64,000 bases of DNA from Hymenoscyphus infarciens (lineage: Eukaryota > Ascomycota > Leotiomycetes > Helotiales > Helotiaceae). Below, piece after piece: positions 1-12,400 of the stretch. The stretch is from NCBI GenBank assembly GCA_001414345.1, contig LLCB01000021.1, positions 62,001-126,000 of the forward strand, read 5' to 3'. Under the pieces are notes generated by a model. It was given only the letters and a program-made list of their open reading frames with translations, was not told the origin of the DNA and did no database searches. Position 1 is the first letter of the stretch, and each line of letters begins with the position of its first letter. A program made the position numbers and the translations under genes.

Positions 1-118
1 CTAGCTCGGGATGTAAACCCACAACTTCTTGGCAAGTACTTCTAGAAGTACGAAGTAGACGCGAGACGAACTTCCTAATTAGATTGAACTTTTCATAATC
101 CCGCTCAGTATTCTACAA
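1..118. other. Left flank of the first hAT element, no gene seen
   Basis: Ordinary-composition DNA ahead of the first transposon. I see no open frame or RNA gene here. The last 8 bp before the element (119-126) are duplicated at its far end. Confidence 0.5.
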
Positions 119-126
119 GTAACAAG

Positions 127-2466
127 TAGGGATGCTTATTCTTACGTTTCGTAAAGCAATACGAAACGCTTATTTAACGTAAAGCGTAATATAGCTGTTA
201 GCGTTATTATAAGATAAATTTTAAGCATAAAAGTATATAAATATAATACTGAAATATAGCCTTTTAGTATGAAAAGTAATAATTTATATTATAATTATAT
301 AGAATAATTAAAGCTATTCCTAAATTCGTCATTGCTTCTATTATCTTTGTCTTTATCTTTATTATATATATTATTATCTAGGAGTAAATCCTCTATATTT
401 AGTAATATATCCTCTCTATTCTACTTCTATACTACTTTATTCTAATTAGTTTTACTACTTATATAGTATAAACTTTTATAATTTATATAGATAAAAATAA
501 GCTTATCTATCTAATTAAGCTATATATAAGCTTAGAGCTAAGTTTATAAGAAGTTTTATATAGAGAAGGATCGTTTAAATAATATAGAATTCGTAGTAGT
601 ATTAAGAAGTTTAAGAGCTAGTTTTAAAAGGTCTAAGACGTAGATTCTCTATTATAATTAGCTATAATTCTAGTAAGAAAATAAGGGTTATATAAACACT
701 AGTACTCTAAAAGGCTTTTAGATTGTCTATAAACTTAACCTAGTATAGCCTTATAATGTTAAAGGTACTCTTTAAAGTAATATAATCTAAGTATTATATA
801 TACTTATCTAGGCTAGCTAACTCCTAAATAAACGTTTCTATCTACTCCTTATACTTTAGTAAAAGATTCTACTTCTAATTCTCTAATATTAGTATATATA
901 CTACTAAATAAATAGGTAAAAGCTACTTCTCTATATAAGATTCCTAGCTACTACGACTAATTTAGTAGAAGTATTTAGAGATTAAAGGAGACTAAAAAGA
1001 CGTACTATTAGTACTAAACTATTAGAAGTAAGAATTGAGTTTAATCTAGCAAGGATATATAAAGTAAAACTAAGTACGATTTAATTTAGACATCTTTTAT
1101 AAAGTATAAATAGGCTTTACTATAAATATAAGCGCTTTAAGTTTCTACTACTAAGTGTTACTTTATAAAGGTATATACTAGTCTATTACTACTTCTTCTA
1201 AAACTATATATGTTTATAATATGAGTTTAGACGATTTAATAGATTTAAGCTAATGATATATAATGTTCTAGTGTATTTTAATAGTTTAGATAATAGTATA
1301 AACTTTACTAGTAGTTATAAACATATAAGATTGAAGAAAGCCTAGCTTTTTATATAAGTAAGAAAAGAAAGATAATAAAGCTATAAGACTCTTATAATTA
1401 AATACCTTTATCTTACTTTTAATCTATTATTTATTAGTATTCTTTCCTAGCTAAAAGAGATCTTTAAAGATAAGTTAAAGACTATAAGAATTATAAAAGA
1501 TATAGTAAACGTAAGAAGTCTTTAAAGAAGTATGAAGAATCTTCTAAACTTTATACTAGGTAGAATTAGTATTAATAAAGAAGGAGGTCTATCTATAAAG
1601 GTTATTCTATATAATCTTAAGTATATACTTTTATATGTTTACTACTATCTAATCTATACTAGCTTTAATAGTACTAACTAATGTATTTTTCTAGTAATAT
1701 AATATACTATTAGAGGTTAAGAAAGAGGTATTTTTAATATAATCTTTTAAGATATTAGAGAAGCTATTACTAATAATCTAGAGGTAAGAAGCTTTATTAG
1801 TAACTTCTTATACTTATTCTTTTACTTTATTATAATACCTATTAAAAAGCTAAGTTAAGAGTATCTACTAATTTAGAGGCTTAAAATTTACTAGCTTAAA
1901 GAACTCTTTCTACTATAGCATCTTAAACTATACGAAGTTAGCAGTTAAGGTAAAGATGGCTATAGTAAAGGCATCTTTAGTAGAGCTTTCTTTTATATAG
2001 AGAAACTCCCTAATACTTAAAAGAGTAGATATTAGAGCTCTATTCGCCTTCTTTACTAGGTATATTAAGTACTCCTTAAGATAGCGCTTATAGAAGGCAG
2101 TTATATTCTAGGCTCTAGTAAGACTATAGGACCGATATTTAGCTTTATTAATACCTTTGATATTCTCTATCTTAATAAATTAGGCTTTTACTTTAGTATT
2201 AAGGTTATAAGCTCTTCGGTTTGACATTATAAGAGTGTTATAAGCTAATATTTATACTATTATAAGAAAATGTTGTTTTAGGAAAGAACTCTTAAAGTAT
2301 GAAAATTTTTAAGTAAGTAGAGTAAGTACTAGCACGTGATAGGAAATAGAGGCTTCCTATTAGCTTATAAAACTCTTAGTAATATAATAAAGTATATAGC
2401 TTATTTAGCCTTACTTTATACTTTATTCGTATTACACCTTGGCTTTTCGTAAAGCTAACATCCCTA
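127..2466 (-). mobile_element. hAT DNA transposon, copy 1 of family hAT-A (RIP-mutated)
   Basis: Seen: the element is 2340 bp, begins TAGGGATG and ends CATCCCTA, and is flanked by the perfect 8 bp duplication GTAACAAG (119-126 and 2467-2474). An 8 bp duplication with short inverted ends is the hAT signature. The inner ends pair only imperfectly. An inverted copy of exactly the same length lies at 34754-37093. Interior TpA is very high and CpA/TpG nearly absent, so it has been heavily hit by RIP. Transposase remnants read on the minus strand. Inference: inactive fossil of a once autonomous element. Confidence 0.9.
370..2230 (-). pseudogene. hAT transposase remnant (DUF659-like), RIP-destroyed
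   Basis: Mirror image of the better readable remnant at about 34990-36850. No long open frame survives: Trp and Gln codons have become stops, as expected of G-to-A and C-to-T mutation. The reading is assigned by homology to the inverted copy, where stretches resembling the fungal hAT transposase core can be followed. Boundaries are approximate. Confidence 0.6.
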
Positions 2467-2474
2467 GTAACAAG

Positions 2475-5131
2475 TAGAAACGCTCGGCAAATGAGCAAGT
2501 TGTTCCGAGGAGCCGAGGTATGCATGCAAATGCTGCAAATGAGGCAATTCGTGCTAACTGAGGAGCTAAGGCGTGCACTTCAGGGATGTTGACGTTGGCG
2601 CGTATGCTAGGGTACGGGGTGTTTGTGTTTGTGCTACGAGTAAGAAACACAAACGGAGAAAGAAGATACGCCGTGACCTTGCTACATTAGAAAAAGTGCT
2701 CCTCCGTCTGATGTCTAGAAGGATCGGAAAAGTTTACGATTCCTAAAAAATACCCCCGCGATGGACAATAAAAGCAGGGTAGCAATAGTCCGCGATACTT
2801 CTCGTTCTAACTATCTGGGATAATTTAGATTGTTCCAAGTGCTTTGGATAATTTATATAGAGTCTTCTACAAAGTTGGAAGAATGAACGCTACGCAGGCA
2901 GGTACAAACCTGAAGTATTTTCTGCCACTTCTAATGTCCATCGCGAGCTACTGTGTATTGACTTCTCTTCTGCGTTGTACTGAGAAAGAAAGTACTTTAC
3001 CAGATTACTACTTCTCTCTTTTTAGTCTCTGATGCAAGTACTTCAGCTGCTTTTAGCTTCGATATGATTGGAACGCATGGGAGAAAAAAGAAGGAGGCTT
3101 GTAGCAGAAGAGTTTTGATTGATCTTGTACAGCCGTATTCAATGCTCAAGAAAAGCTTATACATTACAAGAAGCGACTTCCCTCTCATCACGGGAGAGTT
3201 GGGCATTCATGGTCATGCTATCTTGAGAAGCTGCTTGATATCTCGGCGCTGAAATTTTCGTTCGCGAACCTTTCTATTATTTCAAGTACTTGAATAACTA
3301 GCGGAGTAGACAAATTCTTTCCCTGGTTATAGTTTTGATTCTTCTAGACCTTTTTGAAAATCATGGATCTTGGAAAAGAAGAGGTGTGCAGGGTAAGAGA
3401 ATGTTGGGGGAGTGAAAGAAGTGTGGAACGACCAATACTGAGAAGACAAGTTGATACTGCCAGAGAAAGAGCAATCGAGTGGATGTGCCTTCCGATGGTG
3501 AAAGTCAAATTCAAAGGGTGTTAGGTCGATTGTGGGGAGGAGCGACCATGAGGCAGATCCAAGTCCAAGACCCACTAGATGATGGCCCAGAGGTTGGCTT
3601 GGTGTACACTTAGGTATTGTTTTGCCTTTTTTTTTACCTCGCATCTGCGAACCACGAGCGTTGCGTCGACGCAGGCATGCAGTGCTTTTTGGAGACGGTC
3701 CATTTTTTTTTAACAACGAGAACGGAACATGACGCAGTATAACTCCTAATTCGCAACACAGAACTTGGAATGTTAAGGGATTGGATTTAGAGGATACTAT
3801 TGACACAATTGAAGTGTTCTGGATAACGATTGCGGACATCTGAATTTGAAAATTGAGAGCTCACTCATCGAGCAGTTGGAATATGGGTGCTCTGTTCTCT
3901 TGAACCAATGCGCTTGCCTCCAAGGACAAATTGGCTTGCTGTGAAGGTAGAGAAAGTACAGCTTTTTTTTCTCAAAAAATCTAACGAATTTCATAGGGGA
4001 CCCGGAAGAAAGAGTGGCATGGACCCTCCGATGACCGTTGAAGCGACACTCGCTTCGCTCAACACAAAAAAGCCCCCAAAAAATTGCAAAAACATACCAA
4101 AAATAGATCTGACTGGCAAAAGAGTTCGGCCCGCCCGCCATACATCTCTATTCGGCCTTCTTTCTGAAGAGTCAACTTGGTCGTGCTTTTCCCTGCAAGC
4201 AGGGGAGTGTTCCGCTTATTTAGGATTAACCATTAGTCTGATAACTACCAAACATATAGAGCTATCCCAATAAATCAAAGAACTACACTTGAACAAATCA
4301 ACAAAATATTTACATTATCAAGAGCCAGTCTTTATCCAAAAACTGGAGTCTTGAAAAATGTTCTATCTATCGGTGGGAGGTATAACCCAATGACCCAGCG
4401 CAAATCGAACTTTTGATGTTGAGATCAGCCTCAAAATCCCCCACTTTTACGACTAGCCTAAGTAAGTTCCAGGACTCTAACCAGACTTTAAAAGTTGCAG
4501 TAAATACATCAGATTCGTACCTGCCTATCTAGTCCTCGTTATTCCAACGTTCTGTGGCAATTCAAGAAAATTATCCTACGCTCTTTGAATAAATTGGCAG
4601 TGTTGACCGAAAGGGGAGGTTTGATACTCTAATAATCCATTCTCTGTGCACCTCAGTTTTTTGGCTATGTCCAAGAGTTGTAGTAGTACTGCTACTATAA
4701 CTACCAGGAATACTTATCTTATGCATTCTAATACAATTTTTTATTGCTTTAGTAGCTTATCTCTAACTTTGAGATAAATTTAAATTTTTATCAAATAGAC
4801 TTGCAACTCGAAGGCGATTCTTCTATGGATTGAGAGAACCGGAAGAGCCAGCTGCCTGATCGGCTTACTCGGCCTAGATCAACCCCAGCGATGATTAGAA
4901 TCAACTATTTTGCACACTATTTTTCTAGTTCAATCCCGAAACCACTGTGATTTTCAACTGCGAGCCATCATCCAGATTCCAAAAAGAAAACAACGCCTGT
5001 GGAAAACCCCCCAGTAAGCAATAATCTTAGCCTTAACTCCCCTCTTCGAAAAAAAAACAACAACAACAACAACGAAGGCTTTCAACATAAGCTTCACGAA
5101 TCACAACTTTGCATCTCAAATATCCTCCAGG
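2475..5131. other. Gene-poor DNA of normal composition; no supported gene
   Basis: About 2.6 kb with normal dinucleotide use, so it is not a RIP-mutated repeat. Open frames of 60-170 codons occur on both strands and overlap one another. None has a recognisable domain, start context or splice structure. A (CAA)n microsatellite lies at about 5052-5074, just downstream of the HET gene. A diffuse AT-rich patch is present at about 4690-4800. Confidence 0.5.
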
Positions 5132-7432
5132 TTATCCGAGCACCAAATCCACAAGTTCACTTTGTCTTTCTGATTCCCAAGCCTCTTCAGTGACCGCCCC
5201 AGCCCCTCGGCGATATGCAATTCCATCCACCCATTCAATCCATAGAACAAAATAACAATTCTTTAGCTGTGGCACCCAACCATCAGAATCCCACTTACTC
5301 TCACTTCTCTCTGCAAGGTCATAGTCGAATATCTTCCCAGTGTAACCTTTGCAAGTCGCAACTAGTTCAACCCGTTTCCCATTATTAGAATCAATTTCAT
5401 CTTTGAAATCATCCAACTCATTCTCGTGGTGTACTTGAAGGTGCCCGACAAAATTTCCAGACCGATCAGACAAGCGAACCGAAGAAGTGCCCAAGTTCCT
5501 CAATTCTGGCGGAACCCATTCAGGTTCAAAATCTGTAGTTCTGACGTGTAGGTAGGCTCGACTGGTTTGAGCAAAGATGAAGGAGGGTTGCCGTTGAATC
5601 GAGGAAAGCGAGCATTTGGGATCTAACACTGGGAGCGGGTACCAAAGGAACTCCTCCTTTTTTAAAGCTGGGTGATTGAAGCAATATGCTGGAATATTTC
5701 CTCGAATCTGAAGAATTCTCTGAAGAATTCCCTTTTCCTGTTCGCCTTTTGGGCGTTGAGGTTTTGCTCCTGGATACTCTTCTCGGCTCCACCCCGGAGG
5801 GAGATCGGTATCGTTCCCTTGAGCCAGAAGTCTGTAATCGTACCATGTGGACTTGATCAGTCGTTTGTCAATCGCAGAGGGCGACTGTGCTATATACCAC
5901 TTGGTCACCGGCATAGTATAGCCTACCACCTCAGTAACAGTTTGTCTATATTGAGGGATGGTGACTTCGTAGTCATGGGGGAATACAACACACCCTTGCC
6001 ACCCTATCCACGACCAACTTGGTAAATGCTGTGTTGCCATCCGCCTGTTAATGTTACCGGCGGGACTCCAGTTCAGAGAAATATCAAAGAACAGTTCCGG
6101 GTGGCCGTAAAGTACCCCACCTGGGTATTTGCAATGCAGGATGGACTGAATACCCTGGAATGCTGGGACTACATCCCCAGCAAAAGTAAATTCTGTTCGG
6201 TTATATTGGCGCATCATATCGTCAAAATTTTCAAGCGTAGGCACTGATTCCGAGAAGAGCCATCTGTAGTAATCGAAATCACCTTCGACTTGTGAGTTCT
6301 GCATCATATCCTCTTGCCACTCTGAACACTGACATTGCCACTTTATTCCCTCCTTCTCCAATATCAGTCGCCGTTTCGAGAACAAACGCTCTTGAAATGT
6401 CCACCCTCGTTTATAGTAAGAAGTTGAACTCTGTCCCACTGGCCTAGCCTCGGGGAACCCATTAGACAAATTTGCTTGCATAATTCTTTCTGCCCCACCA
6501 AGCTGTACAGGTTCCTGTCGTTTTCTTCGGGGGGCTGTTAAATTTTTGAAGCCTCGAAGCCCGTAGTTTGCATCCATCCCAAGAGCTGCAATAATTGTGA
6601 AGCTTGCACATTCGTATATACGGTGCATTTTGCCTAGTTCAGACTCCAACATCTGGGTATTGTCCTGCAAGATACAAAGGGCATCCACCCATAGGTAACG
6701 CTTCCCTAGTAATCGTACAACGCCTATGGCGTCTTTGATAGTTGGCGGGAGGAGCCTTGAGAATTTCCCTGTAGCAAAAACACCTTTCTGTTCAAGATCT
6801 TTGAGAATCTTCGAGTTGTTTCTAAGGGTCCTCGATTGACCCCAGACGTAACTCAGCGCAACATATTCCTTCGTACACTTGTTGCTTCTCACAACGCAAT
6901 TTTCCATAGTGTCTATCAGGTAACAAGGTTGTGTTTCTCCTTCTTCTTCTTTGGTGGGTGGCGCTGCTTTGCATCTGCTTCCGTGACCATCATCACAGGT
7001 TGAAATCCAGTTCCTAATCATCTCCTCATCTACCCATTGCGGGTGCACAATAACACCCCGCCCAGGATGCTTATATACATCCGTTCTTTGCAGGAGCACC
7101 ATGCTTTTAAGATTGGTGTACACGTCTTCTATGTGAAAGACCACCGAACTTGAATTGGATTTAATGACAACGACCTCTTTTTCCTCGTAATAGGGGATAT
7201 CGGAAATCGGACCTCCATCATACAGTTCCACACTCTTGAAGAAACTCGCGTGTGGGCAAGAGCCATCTAGAAGAGAAGAGAGCTTCCCAATCGAAATCCA
7301 GAAGCCTTCATGGTAATAAAATACCGAGACGACTCTTTCGCAAATTGGGCAGCTGGGGGCAAAAACTTGTAGAGCATTGCTCGTTGGCCTTATTTCGGAC
7401 CTTGCAGGCTTGGTGCTGGTATCTGTCATCAT
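5132..7432 (-). CDS. HET-domain (heterokaryon incompatibility) protein
   Basis: A single uninterrupted frame of 766 residues. The three HET landmarks appear in order: YVALSYVWG at about 190-198, YLWVDALCI at about 246-254, and RGWTFQERL at about 342-350, followed by a charged segment. The N-terminus has a CPIC cysteine pair near residue 28; the roughly 400-residue C-terminal part matches nothing I can name. HET domains are known in fungi as triggers of allorecognition cell death and are often compared with TIR-like signalling modules. The family is large and fast-evolving, so the recognition partner cannot be inferred. The start is the first of two adjacent Met codons. The gene is intact although it lies between two RIP-mutated blocks, and nothing suggests an operon-like partner. 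Confidence 0.9.
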   Translation of the reverse strand: MMTDTSTKPARSEIRPTSNALQVFAPSCPICERVVSVFYYHEGFWISIGKLSSLLDGSCPHASFFKSVELYDGGPISDIPYYEEKEVVVIKSNSSSVVFHIEDVYTNLKSMVLLQRTDVYKHPGRGVIVHPQWVDEEMIRNWISTCDDGHGSRCKAAPPTKEEEGETQPCYLIDTMENCVVRSNKCTKEYVALSYVWGQSRTLRNNSKILKDLEQKGVFATGKFSRLLPPTIKDAIGVVRLLGKRYLWVDALCILQDNTQMLESELGKMHRIYECASFTIIAALGMDANYGLRGFKNLTAPRRKRQEPVQLGGAERIMQANLSNGFPEARPVGQSSTSYYKRGWTFQERLFSKRRLILEKEGIKWQCQCSEWQEDMMQNSQVEGDFDYYRWLFSESVPTLENFDDMMRQYNRTEFTFAGDVVPAFQGIQSILHCKYPGGVLYGHPELFFDISLNWSPAGNINRRMATQHLPSWSWIGWQGCVVFPHDYEVTIPQYRQTVTEVVGYTMPVTKWYIAQSPSAIDKRLIKSTWYDYRLLAQGNDTDLPPGWSREEYPGAKPQRPKGEQEKGILQRILQIRGNIPAYCFNHPALKKEEFLWYPLPVLDPKCSLSSIQRQPSFIFAQTSRAYLHVRTTDFEPEWVPPELRNLGTSSVRLSDRSGNFVGHLQVHHENELDDFKDEIDSNNGKRVELVATCKGYTGKIFDYDLAERSESKWDSDGWVPQLKNCYFVLWIEWVDGIAYRRGAGAVTEEAWESERQSELVDLVLG

Positions 7433-8090
7433 AGGAAGATATAAGTATAATTTAAGATTAGTTAAGGACCTAAGGTCGTCGTGAGGAAGACGTCAGACCA
7501 TATCACAACCCTACTCATGCTGTGCAACAAGAGAACAAAATGACATGCTTCCGTTGACCACTCTTACGCCATAGCAACCAAATAGGAATACGATCATTTT
7601 GAAGATTCCTCGATAGTATTTCCAAATGACTACAAAATCGAACTCCTGGATGTTCTTTCATCAGGTGATCAGCATGCTTACTAACGCCTTCCTCACTTGC
7701 TATAGAAGTCTATAGACTATACGAAAGCAAAGCGCCTCTCTATCGTAAGTGTTCTATACTATACGGAATATAGCCTAATCGGGGCCCTTGTTAAGAGGTT
7801 TATAAGGAAGTTTTAGGTAGAGATGATTATTAAAAAGTAATAATATTCTATAAGAGTAAAAGGCTTATAATTAATAGTAATTAACTAATTTACTCTCTGA
7901 TTAATTCAAAAGGACTAATTTACCTCTCTTACTAAAAGAGGAGTATTTAGGTTAGAAAAGAGAGATATTCTAGTTAGTAATTATTTACTATTTTCTATAT
8001 ATATTTAGACTTAAATTTTAATAAATAAAAGCTTATATATTAAGATAGTAGAACTTAATTACTTAACTATTATACTAGCTATTCACTACT
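7433..8090. other. Upstream region of the HET gene grading into AT-rich RIP DNA
   Basis: 7433-7690 has ordinary composition and presumably holds the HET promoter, though no clear core element is visible. From about 7690 the DNA turns into TpA-rich RIP-mutated sequence. A stretch at 7866-7978 has an inverted copy at 33022-33167. No gene is seen. Confidence 0.5.
7866..7978 (+). repeat. Left member of an inverted repeat pair outside LTR element B
   Basis: This stretch is the reverse complement, with small differences, of 33022-33167. The right member has an extra tandem duplication of about 30 bp centred on TTCTTTTGAATTAATTAGAG. Both members lie just outside the outer LTR element, so they may be the arms of an older element into which it jumped. 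Confidence 0.6.
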
Positions 8091-8095
8091 ACTAC

Positions 8096-8352
8096 TGTAA
8101 TAATAAGGCAGGAGTAGAGTAGAGAAGTAGTCTATTCGTGGTTATTAACACGAAAACTAAAGGTAAAGAGCAAAGACAGCTCTAAACGATACTAATATAT
8201 AAGAGATACGAAACCAAACAACGACATACGTCAGCTAATACAAAAGCCCGAACCTTACGAAGTACGTCCGAAAGTCTAGACAGACTCTAAATTAGATAAT
8301 ATAAAATAACAACTACTGAAAGCTAATATATATAGTATATACTACGTAATAT
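8096..8352 (-). repeat. Left LTR of element B, first part (continues at 21796)
   Basis: Begins TGTAATAATAAGG and breaks off at ACGTAATAT. The unbroken right LTR continues directly with CGGCTATATAAG, and that continuation is found at 21796. Confidence 0.85.
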
Positions 8353-8515
8353 AGAAAGAGTTTATAGTGAATTAAGGAATCAGCTTATTAAGTAAGAGAG
8401 AGGTATATATATATATGCCTTCTCTCGTGCTAAGTAACCTCTATTCTACTAATAATACTTCCTATCGCTTTTAACGTCTTATTTAGTATTAAACTCTTTT
8501 TTAACCTAATAACAC
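8353..8515 (+). repeat. Split direct repeat A1 of element D
   Basis: Begins AGAAAGAGTTTATAG and matches A2 at 21392-21553 with mostly transition differences. The similarity ends after a shared CTCTTTTT-type stretch. Confidence 0.75.
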
Positions 8516-8991
8516 TCTTATCTATCTATCTATTAAGAGGATACTTCCGAAGCGTAGTAAATAAGTCGCTTATAAAAGTGTTATTACTAAGGCTAGTAAT
8601 AGAGCTATAGAGGCGCTCTAAGCTTAACTAGTAGAAGACGATATTAAAGACGACGAGCGCGATAGACGAGTTAGTAAAGTATACTATAATACTTAAGTAG
8701 CTATATAAGCACGATATACTATCTAAGACGCTACTACTAATTAAGACGATACTATAAACGGCGCTCGCTATCTAGCCTATTAAAGAAGATAGCTATAAGT
8801 ATAATAGAACTAGGGTTAGGCTTGAGATAATAATAGTATAAACTTCTATTTAGAAGGTAAAGGTAATAGCAACAGCGACGATAACAACGATAATAGTATT
8901 AATAAAGCCTCTCTCTAAGACCTTGTCTAAGTGAATAAGCTAGCTAATAATAGACTACTAAATAGCCTTCTCCTCTTTTAAAGTAACTAAT

Positions 8992-9468
8992 TATAATAGC
9001 ACGAAATATATACAACTATAGTAGAGGCATATAGAAGTATATATAGTAGAATAACGTATATAGATACTAGGTACTAATATAGAAGAAAATAATAACTGTC
9101 TCTCTACTATACCGAATATAAACGTCTATATATAAGAAGGTTAGAAGCTTCTAAGTTCTAATAATAATAATAACCGAGCTCTACCTAATATAGCTAATAC
9201 TAAATAATAAGAGCTAAAAAGCTAAATATATAACCTCTAATCCTTTGAAAAGCTAAATATATAATATCTAAACCTTAATCTCTTCTATATATAAATATTA
9301 GATATTAATACCTTTAGTACTTCGCTTATATAAGTATTAGTTATTTGTAATCTCGGCCCTAGAGGTATTAGAGGTATTAGTACTACTTAGAGGTATTAGT
9401 AGTTTTATAAATGCTAATAATTTAGGATAGTGCTATTATATAATAATCTAAGATAGTATACTATTATA
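8992..9468 (-). repeat. 3' LTR of gypsy element A
   Basis: 477 bp and more RIP-mutated than its partner. For example, segments with CA or TG in the right LTR around 16930-17000 read TA here. Confidence 0.9.
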
Positions 9469-12400
9469 TCCTCTCTCCTTTAAAAAGACTTATTCTGAGT
9501 CTTTAGTTAGCGATTAGTATAGTATTAGGTTAATTAGAGTATTATTTATCTTTTTATTATAAAGAATATAACTTATCTTACTATTATAGTATCTAATGGT
9601 TAGAGTAGAGTTAGTAGCTAGTGGTATTATTATTTAAGAGCTAATTACTCTTTATTTACTACTATATACTATATAATAATAAGATGTAAACGGAAGAGAA
9701 GCTAATAATTAGCTAGTAAGTAGAAAGTAGTACGCTACTATAGAGTTATCGTGTTCTTACTATTATTATATATTATAATAGTAATTATTAAGTAATAAAT
9801 AATAATCATAAAGTAATAGCTATTATTATAAGTAGTATATTAATAAGTGACTTTTCCTCGATTCTAACTTCTCTTCTTCTTTTCTTTTCATCTAAATAAT
9901 AACAAATAGTAAGAATACCTTCTAATTAGATATATTCTTATATACTAACTTATCTCCTAGAATATATATATTATATATATATATATATAAAAGTAAGTTC
10001 TTCTCTTCTTAATTAGACCTAATTTAAAGCTAATCTAATATAGTAAAATGCCTCTTCTATATCCTTCTAATACGCTTCTAGCTACCTACTAAGTCTACTA
10101 CGTTTAGTGTCTTTAGGTAAAATCTTAGAACAGAGATTATATATACGCTTTTAAGAAGCTAAAGTTAAAGAAGTGTAGATACTACGTAGAGTAGAATACT
10201 ATATATATTCTAGTAAGTTTAATTCTAAATATATACTAAATCCGTTCTAACTTAGGTAGTTACTATAGTTTATTAGAAAGGAGTTTAGTAAGCTTATAAG
10301 TAAGAAGGAGAAGAGAGAGGTTAAGAAGGCTACTAAGGCCTTAGATAAGGTGTTAGTTGTTACTAGTATAGAGGTACTAAAGAATAGTTTAGAGGTATAG
10401 TTCGCCCTCTTAGAGAAGACTTAGGCGCTTTATACTAAGGTTACTATAAGTACCTCTTACTTATTAGAGAGGTTTTAGTTACTAATATTTAATAGTTCTT
10501 ATACTATACTATAGAGAGTAGGACCTCTGTCTAAACCTAGGTTTAGGTCCTCTTTAAGGCTTACTTAAAGAGTTTATAAGCGTCTTCTTTAAAGCTAGTT
10601 ATAGGAGGTCGCTAAGGTAAGAAGCGTCTCTATAAGGAGGAGGTGGTAGAGAAAGAGCTAATTTAAGCTCCTTACGCTTAGAAGAGTAGAGAGGAGGATA
10701 ATAAGTTAGAGAAAGAAGAGGCTATGGCTTAGAGAGGGTTAGTAGGCTCTGTTTTAGTAGTAACTTAGTCTTAGTTCTTTACTTTATTAACTTTAAATAT
10801 TCCTACTAGTTAGTGTTTTATCTTAGGTTTTTATTATAAGTTCCTTATTAAGAGTAACTAGAATTAGAGAGTATTAATAGAGTTTTATAAATTAACTCTT
10901 TTACTTAATTCTTATTTAATTCCTATATATTAAGCTATTTAAAGAGGTATTAGAGTAGTCTTAGCTCTTTTAGATATTTAGTATAAAAGTCTCTTAGATA
11001 ATATAGTAAACTCTGAAAATTATTTATAAGATACTAAGTAGGATCTAAATTATATTTAACCTATTTTACTTAATACTATAGCTATCTTCTAAAAAGTCTA
11101 CTACTAAGTATTTCTTATACTTTCTATTCTTATATACCTTTAATAATATCTAGTAGAGGCTCTAAAGCCTCTTATCCTAGTAAGAGAGTGTTTAGGTCTT
11201 TTAAAAGTATATTAAAGGCGAAAATATTATAAATTAATAATCCTTTTAGAAGTTTTAGCCTATAGAAGTGTCTTATATAATCTAGTATTTTAAAAGGTCT
11301 TATCTACTATTTAGTAAGCTTTTAGCTAAGACGATTTATCTTAAGATTCTTAGTAGATAAGTAGACTTTATCTCTAACGTCCTAGTTAATAGCTCTTTAG
11401 TATTAATTTATACTATCCTTTATCCTTTTCTAGGCCTTATCTATATTATCTTTAGCTATTCTCTAAATAGAGTATATATATTAGGCTACTTTTACTACCT
11501 TATCGTAGTTAAGACGTTTCTAAGGAATAGACGTCTTTAGCGTATTCTAGTCTTATAAAGTCCTTAGGTCGAGTCTAAACTTAAGCTAATAAGAGGTTAT
11601 ACTAATAGATAAGTATAGAAGTGTTATTTATACTCTATCTATTAAGAGGATTAATTCGCTCTAGTTATCTTAATAGTAGGTTATAAAAAGCCTTAGTCTC
11701 TAATTAATATATTAGTTTATTATCTTTATCTATCTATCTATTTATTTATAGTAGGTAGTACTAAGCTTAAGCTTAATACTAATTATTTAATAAAATTTAG
11801 TCTAAAATAATAATATAAATTAAAGTCCTTAATTAGATATAATTAATTTAAGGTAGTAACTAAAATAGTAAATCTATTAAATAAAGAGTTTAACTAGGCT
11901 TTTAGTATCTATAGTTAAGTAATAAAGTATTAATACTAAATCCTTTCTAAGTTAGTTAATAAATACTAGTATAGTATTAAATCTATATTTATTCTTTAAG
12001 AATAATTTAAAGTCTATATATAAATATTATATAGAATAGTTAAGTATAGGTAGAGGGTGAAGAAAGCCTTATTACATAGTTTATTAAAGATAGGAGTATT
12101 TATAGGCTTAATAATTCCCTATATACCTCCTATAGTCTAAAAATATTCTAGCCTAGTAGTAGTATTATACTAATAACTAGTATATCTTTTTCGTACTTAG
12201 GTGAGTACTAGATACTTAGTTATAGACTTCTCTAATTAGCTTTATATAAAGTTTAATATTCCTTTAAATATAAAGTTAATTCTTAAAGAGGAGTAAATTA
12301 TCTAGTAAGATAGAGTATCTATCTAGAAGTTTATAACGTTCTTTCTAAAAAAAGCATAGGTTATCTTCTTTTAACTTCTAAATTATATTTAAACTTAACT

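Noticed and set aside
127..2466. Tc1/mariner or Fot1 element with TA duplication
   Set aside because: TA flanks the GGGATG core, but counting TA into the terminus gives perfect 8 bp duplications in both copies, which points to hAT.
2432..2650. 72-codon minus-strand frame starting MFLTRSTNTN
   Set aside because: It runs across the end of the hAT-A element and its target duplication, so it cannot be an old gene.
3327..3839. 170-codon minus-strand frame
   Set aside because: No recognisable domain, low-complexity content and a poly-T stretch inside; treated as chance.
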